DNA of 64,000 nt, taken from assembly GCF_900110835.1 (NCBI RefSeq), contig NZ_FOJG01000001.1:310001-374000 (forward strand), written 5' to 3'. The position numbers were made by a program, and so were the translations under genes. Source of the stretch: Chitinophaga arvensicola (GTDB taxonomy: Bacteria; Bacteroidota; Bacteroidia; Chitinophagales; Chitinophagaceae). Positions 7,958-16,758 of the stretch are shown here, in pieces. The notes beneath the pieces are model-generated. The model saw only the letters and a program-made list of their open reading frames with translations, ran no database searches and was not told the origin of the DNA. Each line of letters starts with the position of its first letter. Within the stretch, counting starts at the first letter, position 1.

Positions 7958-8730
7958 GGAAACAGTGGCAGCTATTGCTCACCGCTATCATGTTTTATAC
8001 GCGTTTGCCCGTCCCCGTTAGTACGCCCTACTCTCCGGAGATGCTGAATAAAGCCACCCGTTTTCTTCCTTTAGTGGGATGGATAACAGGAGGTATCATG
8101 ATAGGCGTGCTGTATATACTCGGGGAAATTGCACCTCCGATGGTAACGATCCTGCTGGCCATCATTACCGGCGTATGGGTAACCGGCGCCTTCCATGAAG
8201 ATGGATTTGCGGATATGTGTGATGGCTTTGGTGGCGGATGGACCAAAGAAAAGATCCTGGATATCATGAAAGACAGCCGTATCGGCACTTACGGGATGCT
8301 GGGATTGTTGTTGATCATGACCCTGAAATTTCTGTCGCTCCGGGAACTGGCCTTATACAAAGTAATGCTGGCAATTATCAGCGCTCAGCCGCTGAGCCGT
8401 TTTGTAGCAGTAACGGTGGTGTATACACACAGCTATGTGCGTGAAAACGAGGACAGCAAAGCAAAGCCCATTGCCCAGGGTATTAGTTTACGTGACCTGG
8501 GAATTGCTGCGATCAGTGGTTGTATACCCTTTATTGCCGTGATGATTTTCCTGCACAACTACACGTTACTGCTCACCATCCCCGCGTTGCTGCTGGCCCG
8601 CTGGTATATGGTGCGACTGATGCAGAAATGGATAGGCGGCTATACCGGCGATTGCCTGGGTGCTGTGCAGCAGATTTCGGAAACGGTTATTTATTTATGC
8701 TTTTGTATTCTCACATGGAAATATATCTGA
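7954..8730 (+). CDS. cobS: Adenosylcobinamide-GDP ribazoletransferase (cobalamin synthase)
   Basis: This 258-residue polytopic inner-membrane enzyme joins AdoCbi-GDP to alpha-ribazole(-phosphate). The family signatures are FYTRLPVP at residues 12-19 and the acidic motif FHEDGFADMCDGFGGG (~79-94), whose carboxylates bind Mg2+. DSRIGTYG follows. Six or more hydrophobic helices are visible. It overlaps cobT by 4 nt upstream and cobC by 16 nt downstream, so the three genes are read as one coupled unit. Confidence 0.95.
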   Translation: MRKQWQLLLTAIMFYTRLPVPVSTPYSPEMLNKATRFLPLVGWITGGIMIGVLYILGEIAPPMVTILLAIITGVWVTGAFHEDGFADMCDGFGGGWTKEKILDIMKDSRIGTYGMLGLLLIMTLKFLSLRELALYKVMLAIISAQPLSRFVAVTVVYTHSYVRENEDSKAKPIAQGISLRDLGIAAISGCIPFIAVMIFLHNYTLLLTIPALLLARWYMVRLMQKWIGGYTGDCLGAVQQISETVIYLCFCILTWKYI

Positions 8731-9272
8731 TCCGGCATACTACACCGGCCATAGAAAGTGGTATTTGTTATGGCGCATCCGATGTGGATGTGGCCGAGGG
8801 TTTCGATACAGAGGTGGCCCGTTTAAAGCCCCTTCTCCCGACTCAACCTGTACAGGTGATCACCAGTCCCCTGCAACGCTGCGAAAAGCTGGCAGCCGCC
8901 TTATATGGCGCTGCATACACCACAGACGACCGGTTGAAGGAAATGAACTTCGGTAAATGGGAAATGCTGCCCTGGGATAGCATCAGTAAAAATGCCCTGA
9001 GCAAATGGGCGGATAACGTGGTGTTTGAGCATATTCCTGGTGGAGAAAGCTATGAAGAGCTCTATAACCGGAGCATTTCATTACTGGAAGAAGTAATCGC
9101 CAGCCAGAAGGATACCGTATTAGTGACTCATGGCGGAGTGATCCGCTGTATTTTGGCGCATGTGACCGATACTCCTCTCGTGGATGCGTTCGATATTTCG
9201 GTGAATTATGGTCATATCTCTCATTTACAGGAAGAAAACGGCGAAATAAAAGTGATATTTTCTAATCTGTAA
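8715..9272 (+). CDS. cobC: Alpha-ribazole phosphatase, histidine phosphatase family
   Basis: 185 residues. The phosphohistidine motif LIRHTTP (His ~8) and the second active-site histidine in THGGVIR mark the histidine phosphatase superfamily. Placement after cobS assigns it as CobC, which removes the 5'-phosphate from alpha-ribazole-P or cobalamin-P. The frame stays open upstream, but ATG 8715 was chosen because the protein then begins exactly at the conserved first strand (MEIYLIRH). This produces a 16-nt overlap with cobS. Confidence 0.9.
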   Translation: MEIYLIRHTTPAIESGICYGASDVDVAEGFDTEVARLKPLLPTQPVQVITSPLQRCEKLAAALYGAAYTTDDRLKEMNFGKWEMLPWDSISKNALSKWADNVVFEHIPGGESYEELYNRSISLLEEVIASQKDTVLVTHGGVIRCILAHVTDTPLVDAFDISVNYGHISHLQEENGEIKVIFSNL

Positions 9273-9353
9273 GTAATTGCCTTCAAAGTAGTTATGTTAA
9301 AATTTCTAAATATCTTGCTAAAAAACAAAAAAACTGGTAATTCGTGCTAACTT

Positions 9354-9361
9354 TATGTTTG
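9354..9361 (+). promoter_or_regulatory. -7 box of tatA
   Basis: TATGTTTG fits the Bacteroidota -7 consensus TAnnTTTG exactly and lies 40 nt before the tatA ATG. No TTTG at the usual -33 distance was found. Confidence 0.5.
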
Positions 9362-9401
9362 CATATACCGTATATAAAAGAACACAATAAAATCTGTTAT
9401 A

Positions 9402-9617
9402 ATGACAACATCTTTTCTGAATATCCCGCTTTTGTTTTTGCAGGAAATAGGTATCAAAGAATTGCTGCTGATAGCATTAGTAGTACTGTTATTGTTTGGT
9501 GGTAAGAAGATACCTGAGCTGATGCGTGGTTTGGGTAGCGGCATTCGTGAATTTAAAGATGCCAAAGATGAACCAACAAAGAAAGGAACAAGTGCTGATG
9601 CTGACGCAAAAAGCTAA
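9402..9617 (+). CDS. tatA: Sec-independent protein translocase subunit TatA/E
   Basis: A 71-residue TatA-family protein. It has an N-terminal hydrophobic helix ([13 protein letters not shown]), the conserved [14 protein letters not shown] hinge with amphipathic helix, and a charged tail. TatA forms the pore of the twin-arginine translocase for folded proteins in the inner membrane. It stands alone between its own -7 box and a bidirectional terminator. A likely client in this window is the GH125 enzyme at 62.0-63.5 kb, which carries an RRDFLK Tat signal. Confidence 0.93.
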   Translation: MTTSFLNIPLLFLQEIGIKELLLIALVVLLLFGGKKIPELMRGLGSGIREFKDAKDEPTKKGTSADADAKS

Positions 9618-9639
9618 CTAAATTCCTCGTATAAAAAAC

Positions 9640-9680
9640 AAAAGGCAAATCGCTCATATAGCATGAACGATTTGCCTTTT
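9640..9680. terminator. Bidirectional terminator between tatA and the DUF5690 gene
   Basis: Arms 9640-9652 and 9668-9680 pair almost perfectly around a 15-nt loop, with a T run after on the + strand and an A run before it. It fits both the + strand tatA and the convergent - strand DUF5690 gene. Confidence 0.85.
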
Positions 9681-9696
9681 TTATGCCCGGAATCTA

Positions 9697-11010
9697 TCAG
9701 GCAACCAGCTGTACTTCTCCAACACTTTTACTGTTCACTGATTCATATCTTTTTTTAAAATACACCGCAGATATCACCATCATCACTATACCGGTAGCGG
9801 ATACACTGAATACTGCATTCATAAAGAACTGGCTCCACGACAGCGTCATGCCGCTGAAATTCTTGAACAGCATCACCATCACACTGCCAAGATACCCGAA
9901 CGAATCTGCCAGGTAAATCACAAACCCAACATTGCTCACGTATTTAAATACAGCAATCAATCGTTCAAAGAAAATACAGTTGAACGGGATGTAACCCATA
10001 TATAGTCCAAGGCCGGTTAAAGTCATCCACCATACCGGATCCAGCCGGTGCTCTTTAAATAACCAGGTGCTGATCAGCGCCATCAGGAATCCCATGATCA
10101 CAATGAAATGGTTCAGCATGAAAGCGTGAAAATTATTCTTCACAAATACCAGTAATCCCATGATGACGATGATAGCCAGGGAGATGGGAATCTCTGTTTG
10201 CGTAAAGATGCCGGCCTGTGCGCCATACCCAAGATCTTTCCAGATATCTGCCGCAAAGTTGTCGCGCATATCCCTTAAAACAGTCAGCAATACGTAACTG
10301 GCAATGAGTAATATCAGTCCGGGTAAAAAGCTGTGCAGGAAAGCCTTTCTTTCCGATTTATTCATAGGTGCACGGCGGGTTCGCAACTGCTCATCTTTGG
10401 CAGTAGGTGGTGGAATCTGCTCCAGTAAACCAATGAAGATCAACATCGGTACAAGAAAAACCAGGCCGGTGACAAAGGGCATCCAGTACTCCGTTACGTG
10501 CCAGTTTACCACGGTCATCTTTCCTACAGACTTTACAAAACCCGAAGAAAAGATAAAGCTGATAGACAACACCGCGCCCATAAACTCCGTACTGCGACGG
10601 CCTTCAAGGTAGCTGAATACCAGCCCCCAGATCATACCGAGCGGAAATCCATTTACAAAAAGGAAGATAATATTATAAGGCGCCGGCACCAATGCAAAGC
10701 CAAACAATGCCACCCAGGAAATCAGGATCAGGAACATGATGCTCCGTGCACGCTTATTGCCTTTCATTTCTGAGATAAACCGAATACCATAGAACTTACT
10801 GGCAGCGTAACCGATCGTTTGGGTGATCACCAGCCAGATCTTATAGTCAATTCCAAGGAAAGTAACGCCTTCGAAAATGCCGGCCGTAAAGGGCTTACGG
10901 AAGGCATACATACACGAGTAAGTACCAAAAGCCACCAGGGCGGCATATAATGAAAAAACCAGGGGATTAGCCTGCTGCAACCGCTTCTGTATCCAGGGAA
11001 TATTCAACAT
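9697..11010 (-). CDS. DUF5690 family MFS-type transporter
   Basis: A 437-residue polytopic membrane protein of the DUF5690 family, with about 12 hydrophobic helices. The N-terminal CMYAFRKPFTAG and the loop following GYAASKFYGIRFISEM resemble the organophosphate:phosphate antiporter branch of the MFS (GlpT/UhpT). The substrate is unknown. An in-frame TTG lies 36 nt upstream, but ATG 11010 (MLNIPW) leaves the shared promoter block untranslated and was preferred. It lies downstream of the susCD operon in the same direction and shares its promoter/operator sequence, so it probably moves the imported product across the inner membrane. Confidence 0.85.
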   Translation of the reverse strand: MLNIPWIQKRLQQANPLVFSLYAALVAFGTYSCMYAFRKPFTAGIFEGVTFLGIDYKIWLVITQTIGYAASKFYGIRFISEMKGNKRARSIMFLILISWVALFGFALVPAPYNIIFLFVNGFPLGMIWGLVFSYLEGRRSTEFMGAVLSISFIFSSGFVKSVGKMTVVNWHVTEYWMPFVTGLVFLVPMLIFIGLLEQIPPPTAKDEQLRTRRAPMNKSERKAFLHSFLPGLILLIASYVLLTVLRDMRDNFAADIWKDLGYGAQAGIFTQTEIPISLAIIVIMGLLVFVKNNFHAFMLNHFIVIMGFLMALISTWLFKEHRLDPVWWMTLTGLGLYMGYIPFNCIFFERLIAVFKYVSNVGFVIYLADSFGYLGSVMVMLFKNFSGMTLSWSQFFMNAVFSVSATGIVMMVISAVYFKKRYESVNSKSVGEVQLVA

Positions 11011-11029
11011 CGTAACTAATGGTTTGGGA

Positions 11030-11090
11030 CAAAGGTGGGGATCCAATGTAAACGCAATGTTAACAAATGCTGAACTTAATGTTAAGTATT
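11030..11090 (-). promoter_or_regulatory. Promoter/operator block of the DUF5690 gene
   Basis: This 61-bp block aligns without gaps to 16040-16100 upstream of susC, with 49 identical positions by my count. Both contain two direct copies of AATGTTAA (here 11056-11063 and 11078-11085) spaced 22 bp start to start. Both contain a -7-like ACCTTTG on the - strand near 11030-11036. The proximal repeat falls where the -33 element should be. Confidence 0.65.
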
Positions 11091-11113
11091 ATTAAACAAG
11101 TATACATAAAGAA

Positions 11114-11159
11114 CCGGCCACCCCTGGCCTCTTCCGGAGAAGAGAACAGGCGTGGCCGG
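11114..11159 (-). terminator. Terminator after susD
   Basis: Arms 11114-11121 and 11152-11159 pair perfectly (CCGGCCAC/GTGGCCGG) with a further short inner stem. On the - strand the hairpin is followed by TTCTTTATG. It closes the susCD transcript. Confidence 0.65.
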
Positions 11160-11181
11160 CTGCCATTTTATTATTTGTTGC

Positions 11182-12768
11182 TTACTTCAGCAACCACATA
11201 TCTGCATTGATATCATCGGTAGTACCTCCAAACTGGCTCTTCAGGGAAGCAGTCCAGTTGATGGTATTGGAAGACCGGTCTGCATCCGGGTACTTGAAGC
11301 GTTTTGGAATAATACCGCTGTTACCGGTACCGGCACCTGTGCTAAAGGCAGGAATATTGGTTCTTCTCCAGTTGATATAAGCCTGCCAACCGGAATTCTC
11401 AAAGAAGGCCAAATACTTCTGCGTCAGGATCTGTGCCAGTCCCTGTGCATTGTTACCTTTATATTTTACGCTTATCTGCTGGTAATAGCTGTTTTCAAAA
11501 TCGAATGGTATTTCATAACGTTTACCACCATACGTTTTTATGATCGATCCGGCCGATTCTGCGGGAATACCATAAAAACCGAGAGACGCCTTGATGCCTT
11601 TTTTATACCAGGTTTCTGCGCTACCGTCGATCCAGCCACGATTAGCCGCTTCGGCCAGGTTGAAACACAGTTCAGGGAAACCTAGCAACAGACCGGGTTC
11701 AGCCGCGTAGCTGCTGTAATAACGGGTACGGCTGCGAACGGAATATACGGCCGTATCCACGTTTGACATTTTGGACGACATATTATCCAGGCTTTCCCCA
11801 GAGGCGGCACCTACATAAGCAGTAATATCTGCGGGTGTTTTATGCAGTTTATTTAACTGTTCAGTGGCCGGTTCTGCGGTTACATAAGCGCGCGGATCGT
11901 TCAGCGATACCAGGGTATTCAGGTATGTAGCCGACATATTATACCGGGTAGCATCAAAACCAAGGTTATCAGGGTTAGATGGATACTTATTGATATTGTT
12001 ATAAATAAATTGCAGATTCTGATCCATCGACTCTATCAGCGGATATTTAGAAGGATTGCTAACAATATCCTTAAACTGCTGTGCTACTTTCAGATCTGCA
12101 TCCGCAGTTTTGTTACTCAGTGTGATGAGCACACGTAAGCGGAAAGTATTTACTGCACGCTGCCATTTAGTGAGATCATTCCCAAAGTAAAAATCTCCTT
12201 TCAACAGCTGACCTTCGGCTGTATTACTTTTATCAGGATTGGCGATCTGCTGACCCAACTGTATGTTGGCATCTTCCAGCCATTGCAGGATCTGTACAAA
12301 TACCTGTTTCTGCTGATCATAAGCTGGCGTCAGGTTAGCCTTTCCCTGCAGCGCATCTTTCATCGGCAGATCCCCTACCAGGTTGGTCATGCGATAAAAA
12401 AACCATGCGCGGAAAAATTTGCCAAGTGCATTGTAAGGATTCAGTGCCTGTCCACCCAAACGGGTTGCTTCCTGCTCCATCTTCTGTACATTAGTCAGGC
12501 TGTAATAACTGGCCAGGTCCGCTCCGCCCCAATCGTAACGCTGATCGCCGTAGTAGTTATAGTTACAGCAATCGAACTGGTTCCACCGCATTACATTACT
12601 CCAGGGTTTATCTGCATTCATATCGGCCAGCACACCGCCTAAAACCAGGCTGGGAGGCGTTTGTGACGGCTTATTTTCGTTGACGGCATAATCATCATAC
12701 TTTTTATTGCAGCTGCTGAGTACAGCACCTGTTAAAGCTATGATGGTAAATATTTTGAATGATTTCAT
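11182..12768 (-). CDS. SusD/RagB-like nutrient-binding outer-membrane lipoprotein
   Basis: A 528-residue SusD homologue of the SusD-like-2 type. A lipoprotein signal MKSFKIFTIIALTGAVLSSC (Cys ~20) leads into a mostly helical TPR-like fold (PYNALGKFFRAWFFYRMTNLVGDLPM). SusD proteins sit on the cell surface as a lid over the SusC barrel and bind the ligand. ATG 12777 (MYCMKS) is also possible, but ATG 12768 gives a standard signal peptide. It starts 27 nt after the SusC stop and is surely co-transcribed. The absence of a nearby glycoside hydrolase suggests the substrate may not be a complex glycan. Confidence 0.9.
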   Translation of the reverse strand: MKSFKIFTIIALTGAVLSSCNKKYDDYAVNENKPSQTPPSLVLGGVLADMNADKPWSNVMRWNQFDCCNYNYYGDQRYDWGGADLASYYSLTNVQKMEQEATRLGGQALNPYNALGKFFRAWFFYRMTNLVGDLPMKDALQGKANLTPAYDQQKQVFVQILQWLEDANIQLGQQIANPDKSNTAEGQLLKGDFYFGNDLTKWQRAVNTFRLRVLITLSNKTADADLKVAQQFKDIVSNPSKYPLIESMDQNLQFIYNNINKYPSNPDNLGFDATRYNMSATYLNTLVSLNDPRAYVTAEPATEQLNKLHKTPADITAYVGAASGESLDNMSSKMSNVDTAVYSVRSRTRYYSSYAAEPGLLLGFPELCFNLAEAANRGWIDGSAETWYKKGIKASLGFYGIPAESAGSIIKTYGGKRYEIPFDFENSYYQQISVKYKGNNAQGLAQILTQKYLAFFENSGWQAYINWRRTNIPAFSTGAGTGNSGIIPKRFKYPDADRSSNTINWTASLKSQFGGTTDDINADMWLLK

Positions 12769-12795
12769 ACAATACATTGTTTAATAAGTAACAGA

Positions 12796-15700
12796 TCAGA
12801 AGGACAGGTTAATGTTGAAGCCATATCTTTTGGTAGTAGGCGTTTGCAGTGTTGATGAACCCTGGTCGGCACCCGGATACTGATCCAGATCCACATCTTT
12901 ATTCTTCGCAAAATAGAGCAGGTTCCTGCCTACAAAAGATATATTGGCAGATCTGATAAAAGTGCCTCTCAGCAAGGTTTGCGGCAGCGCATAACCAATA
13001 GTTACTTCGCGCAGTTTTGCAAACGTTTTGCTGATCAGGTTCGCCTCATTGGTTCTGTAATAAACACTGATATAATCCTGCAGGAATGTTTTAGTAGTAT
13101 TAGGTGCGTATTGCAGTTTGTCGTAGTTGGTTACATTACCATTATTGTCATACTGTATAGGCACGTTGTTGCTCACTACCACACCTTGTCCGAGATAAGA
13201 TTTCACCCCTTTGTAATCCTGGAAACGGGCTTCTCCCATGGCACCTTCGGTGGTCAGGATATTACGTCCGCCGCGGAAAGTCTGTTGCTGGATGTAATCG
13301 ATCATATTTCCACCTACGCGACCGTCAAACTGGAAGCTGAGACTGATCCCTTTGTAGCTGAAATTATTATTGATACCCCATACCCAGTCGGCACTGGCAT
13401 TACCGAGGAATTGTTGTGTAGGATTGATCACCGGGCGGCCATCGCTGCCATTGATGATCTGTCCGTCGGCAGATCTCACGAATTTAGTACCATAGATCTT
13501 ATCCACCCTGTCGCCCACGCCTACAAAGGCATTCAGCTTATCTTCGCCATCATATATTTTGGTATACTTCTCCTGGAAAGTAGACCAGTTGGCCGTTACA
13601 TTCCAGTTAAATCCATTTGGATTACGGATAGGTGAACCGTTGAGTGATACTTCGTAACCTGTTTTCTTTGTGTTTACACCATTGATACGGTTCAGTGCAT
13701 AACCGGTAGCACTCGGAATAATCACATCATAGATCTGCGGACCGTTCTGGCTCGTGAAGTAAGTTGCATCGATACCGATCCTGTTCTTTAAAAACCGGAT
13801 GTCTAACCCTGTTTCCACTACTTTACTGGCGAAAGGCTTCAGGTCAGGATTAGCGATAGTCTGAGAAATATAGGCGGCAGCCTGGTTCTGATAAACCGGC
13901 GTCACGTTATAGAAAGAAGTGTTATAAATAGGACCATCATAAGATGATTTATATTCCGATCCATACCCCAGGGGGTACGTAGCCAGCGGCGTAGCGCCAA
14001 TGGTAGCCTGTGTAAAGCCTCCTTTCACATTCGCGTAAGATGCTCTCAGCTTCAGGAAAGACACCACTTCGGGCAGTTGTACATAATCTGATACAACGGT
14101 ACTCAAAGCTACAGACGGATAGGAATATACGTTGTTTTGAATGGGCAGGTTGGATGCTTTATCGATACGGTCTGTCAGGGAGATCGTCGCATACTTTCCA
14201 AGGTCAATATCTACATAACCATATGCGCTCAATACCAGCATCGGTGCATAGTAGTTGGTAGCGAACAACGGATCACGCGAATTGCCAAAGCCATACCATC
14301 CTGGTGCATTCAGGTAACCGGTAGACACATAGCTGGAGTTATAGCGGAAGGAACGTGCATTTCCGCCCACAGATGCGTGGATACCAATTTTATTGGCGAA
14401 AGTGTTGGTATAAGACAGTAATACGTCGGTGTTGTTTTCAAACATAGAGCGCTTGTCTTCGCGATAGTCGCCCTTTCCTTCTTCACGGCCATAAGGGTGT
14501 GCGGAAAAAGGCACTTTTTCATTTCTCATCAGGTCGTAGCTGGTGATCTGTGTACGTGCCAGTAATTCCAGTTTATCATTGAACTTGTAGTTCAGTTTTG
14601 CATACCCGTTGATATCTGTCTTGTAGTGACCGCGTAACCATTCGTAAGTCATGAACCAGGGGTTATGATAACGTTGGTATTCGGCGTAAATGGATTGAAT
14701 ACCTTCTTTGCCTGGTTGCCAGTAATTGCGCATATCATCCATGCTCCAATCAGCACCAGCCCAGATCAGGGTATTGTAGATGATACTGTTCGGACCATAG
14801 GTAACATCCGGGAAATTGTTGGAGTACTGGCGGTTGTAGTTCATGTATGCATCCAGTCGCAGGCGGGAATTAAAATTATAGCCTGCGGAGATGTTGAAGT
14901 TGGTGATATTCAGCGATGTATTCGGTACAATTCCTTTCTGATAGGAATGCGACAGGGAGAAGCGCAGATCGGCTTTTTCCGTATGCGAGGATACCGCAAT
15001 ATTGTTAGTGCTGAGTAAACCGGTTTGCAGGAATCGCTGCAGGTTATTTTTACCGCGTGCGATCCACGGAGTGCCGGTGCGTTTGCCGGTGGCAGGGTCT
15101 ACGGGGCTATCGTACTGAGGGATGAGTTGTCCTTCGAATTTAGGGCCCCATACATCATAATCCCCATCGTTTGTTCCACCACCTTTACCATCTACAAAAG
15201 CATATTTACCATGATCGCCGGGACCATACTCATCCTGTACTTTAGGGATGGCATTAAATCCTTTTTCGAACATGGTGCTGGAGTTAAAATCAATGGACAG
15301 GCCGCGCTTATCTTTTGTTCCTTTTTTGGTAGTGATCATAATGGCGCCATTCAGGCCACGGGAGCCGTATAACGCGGAAGCAGTAACACCTTTCAGGACG
15401 GTATAGCTTTCGATATCATCCGGGGAGATATTCCAGGTATCTGAGTTAATAGGTACGCCATCTACCACATACAACCCGATATTATTACCACGGAGTAATA
15501 CGAGCGGGGCAGACAGTAGTTCCGCAGACGCGCCAACGGTAAGGCCGGCCACCTTACCTACCAGGCCGTTTACCGGATTGGGTTCTCTCGCCTTGATAAG
15601 GTCGGCGCCTTTTACTTCCTGTACGGAGTAGCCTACTTTTTTTACTTCTTTCCGTATACCCAGGGCCGTTACTACCACCTCATCGAGCGCTTTTTTATCA

Positions 15701-16008
15701 GGTTGCAGATTGATCACCAGATCTGTAGCGCCATTCAGGGCATATGTTGCCGGGAGAAAGCCAATAAAACTTACCTGGAGGATATCAGTGCCTGCGGCAG
15801 AAAGGGTGAAGCTTCCGGTGGCATCTGTGACGGCACCGCGATTAGCGCCTTTTACTTTGACAGTGGCGCCGATGACTGGCTGATGGTCGTCGGCGGCGAT
15901 AACTTTTCCTGTAATCGCCAGCTGGGCATGTACAGATATAGCTATCAGTAGCAGCAATAGGGTGGCGCATGACTGCCTTTTGAGCGCCCGAAGTAGATTT
16001 GATTGCAT
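12796..16008 (-). CDS. SusC/RagA-family TonB-linked outer-membrane transporter
   Basis: 1070 residues. It has a signal peptide (~1-28) and a carboxypeptidase-regulatory-like domain (ITGKVIAADDHQPVIGATV, residues ~31-115). The SusC signature LDEVVVTALG is followed by the plug with YVVDGVPI and ASALYGSRGLNGAIMITTKKG, then a large barrel ending in NINLSF with a terminal aromatic residue. It imports a ligand captured by the adjacent SusD with TonB energy. The leader holds a promoter/operator block shared with the DUF5690 transporter. An XRE-cupin regulator lies just upstream in the same direction. Confidence 0.93.
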   Translation of the reverse strand: MQSNLLRALKRQSCATLLLLLIAISVHAQLAITGKVIAADDHQPVIGATVKVKGANRGAVTDATGSFTLSAAGTDILQVSFIGFLPATYALNGATDLVINLQPDKKALDEVVVTALGIRKEVKKVGYSVQEVKGADLIKAREPNPVNGLVGKVAGLTVGASAELLSAPLVLLRGNNIGLYVVDGVPINSDTWNISPDDIESYTVLKGVTASALYGSRGLNGAIMITTKKGTKDKRGLSIDFNSSTMFEKGFNAIPKVQDEYGPGDHGKYAFVDGKGGGTNDGDYDVWGPKFEGQLIPQYDSPVDPATGKRTGTPWIARGKNNLQRFLQTGLLSTNNIAVSSHTEKADLRFSLSHSYQKGIVPNTSLNITNFNISAGYNFNSRLRLDAYMNYNRQYSNNFPDVTYGPNSIIYNTLIWAGADWSMDDMRNYWQPGKEGIQSIYAEYQRYHNPWFMTYEWLRGHYKTDINGYAKLNYKFNDKLELLARTQITSYDLMRNEKVPFSAHPYGREEGKGDYREDKRSMFENNTDVLLSYTNTFANKIGIHASVGGNARSFRYNSSYVSTGYLNAPGWYGFGNSRDPLFATNYYAPMLVLSAYGYVDIDLGKYATISLTDRIDKASNLPIQNNVYSYPSVALSTVVSDYVQLPEVVSFLKLRASYANVKGGFTQATIGATPLATYPLGYGSEYKSSYDGPIYNTSFYNVTPVYQNQAAAYISQTIANPDLKPFASKVVETGLDIRFLKNRIGIDATYFTSQNGPQIYDVIIPSATGYALNRINGVNTKKTGYEVSLNGSPIRNPNGFNWNVTANWSTFQEKYTKIYDGEDKLNAFVGVGDRVDKIYGTKFVRSADGQIINGSDGRPVINPTQQFLGNASADWVWGINNNFSYKGISLSFQFDGRVGGNMIDYIQQQTFRGGRNILTTEGAMGEARFQDYKGVKSYLGQGVVVSNNVPIQYDNNGNVTNYDKLQYAPNTTKTFLQDYISVYYRTNEANLISKTFAKLREVTIGYALPQTLLRGTFIRSANISFVGRNLLYFAKNKDVDLDQYPGADQGSSTLQTPTTKRYGFNINLSF

Positions 16009-16039
16009 GTAAATGTAGGTTTGGGTAATTATTTACATG

Positions 16040-16100
16040 CAAAGGTTGAGTTCCTATGTGACCGGAATGTTAACCTATACTAAATTTAATGTTAAGTATT
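16040..16100 (-). promoter_or_regulatory. Promoter/operator block of susC
   Basis: The block is homologous to 11030-11090. It has direct repeats AATGTTAA at 16066-16073 and 16088-16095 (22-bp period) and AACCTTTG on the - strand at 16040-16047 as a near-consensus -7 box. The XRE-cupin gene ends 11 nt upstream, making its product the obvious candidate to bind here (inference). Confidence 0.65.
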
Positions 16101-16110
16101 TGTATATACC

Positions 16111-16695
16111 CTATTTATCGTTGTCCATGAAGAAATAGACGACGAGGATTTGCGCATTGTCGGCGCCGATGTTACTGGGTTTGTGTCCGAGGCGGCCGTC
16201 GAAGAAGAGGGAATCGCCTTCTTCGAGAATATATTTTTCGCCGTCGATGAGGTATTCTACGGTGCCTTTGATGATATATTTATATTCGTAAGCGTCTGTT
16301 TTCACGGTCTGGGAGCGGTGGGCTCCTTTCTTCAGTTCCAATAGTACGATATCTACGGGAAGGTTCTTTACATTCCTGGTAAGTACTCTTTTATATATAA
16401 AGCCTTTGGTGGGTTCTTTTTCAAACTCCTGGTAGGAGGCTTTTTGTTTAATGATCACCTTGGCGCTCTGGGTTTGCTGATCAATTTCATTAAAGAACTC
16501 GTTCATATCCAGCTGCAGGGCTTTGATGATATTGATCAATACCAGCAGGGAAGGTACGGTTCTGTTGTTTTCTATCTGGGATATCAGCCCTTTACTCACC
16601 TGCGCCCTGTCTGCCAGTTCCTGGATGGTAATCCCTTTTCCCTTTCTTTTTTCCTTGATCTTGTTGCTGATTTGTATGATGATATCCTCTGTCAT
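16111..16695 (-). CDS. XRE-family regulator with C-terminal cupin domain
   Basis: 194 residues. The N-terminal helix-turn-helix (residues ~10-65: TIQELADRAQVSKGLISQIENNRTVPSL) is of Cro/CI-XRE type. The C-terminal half (~115-190: YKYIIKGTVEYLIDGEKYILEEGDSLFFDG) is a cupin_2 barrel likely to bind a small effector. The frame is open further upstream, but ATG 16695 begins exactly at the expected N terminus. A TAnnTTTG match (TATATTTG, 16713-16720 on the - strand) lies just upstream. It is the likely regulator of the following susCD genes and of the co-controlled DUF5690 transporter. Confidence 0.9.
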   Translation of the reverse strand: MTEDIIIQISNKIKEKRKGKGITIQELADRAQVSKGLISQIENNRTVPSLLVLINIIKALQLDMNEFFNEIDQQTQSAKVIIKQKASYQEFEKEPTKGFIYKRVLTRNVKNLPVDIVLLELKKGAHRSQTVKTDAYEYKYIIKGTVEYLIDGEKYILEEGDSLFFDGRLGHKPSNIGADNAQILVVYFFMDNDK

Positions 16696-16758
16696 ATAAG
16701 TAGTACTTGTAACAAATATAGGTAGCAATCTCCCTATATTTACACAAAAAAAGCATTC

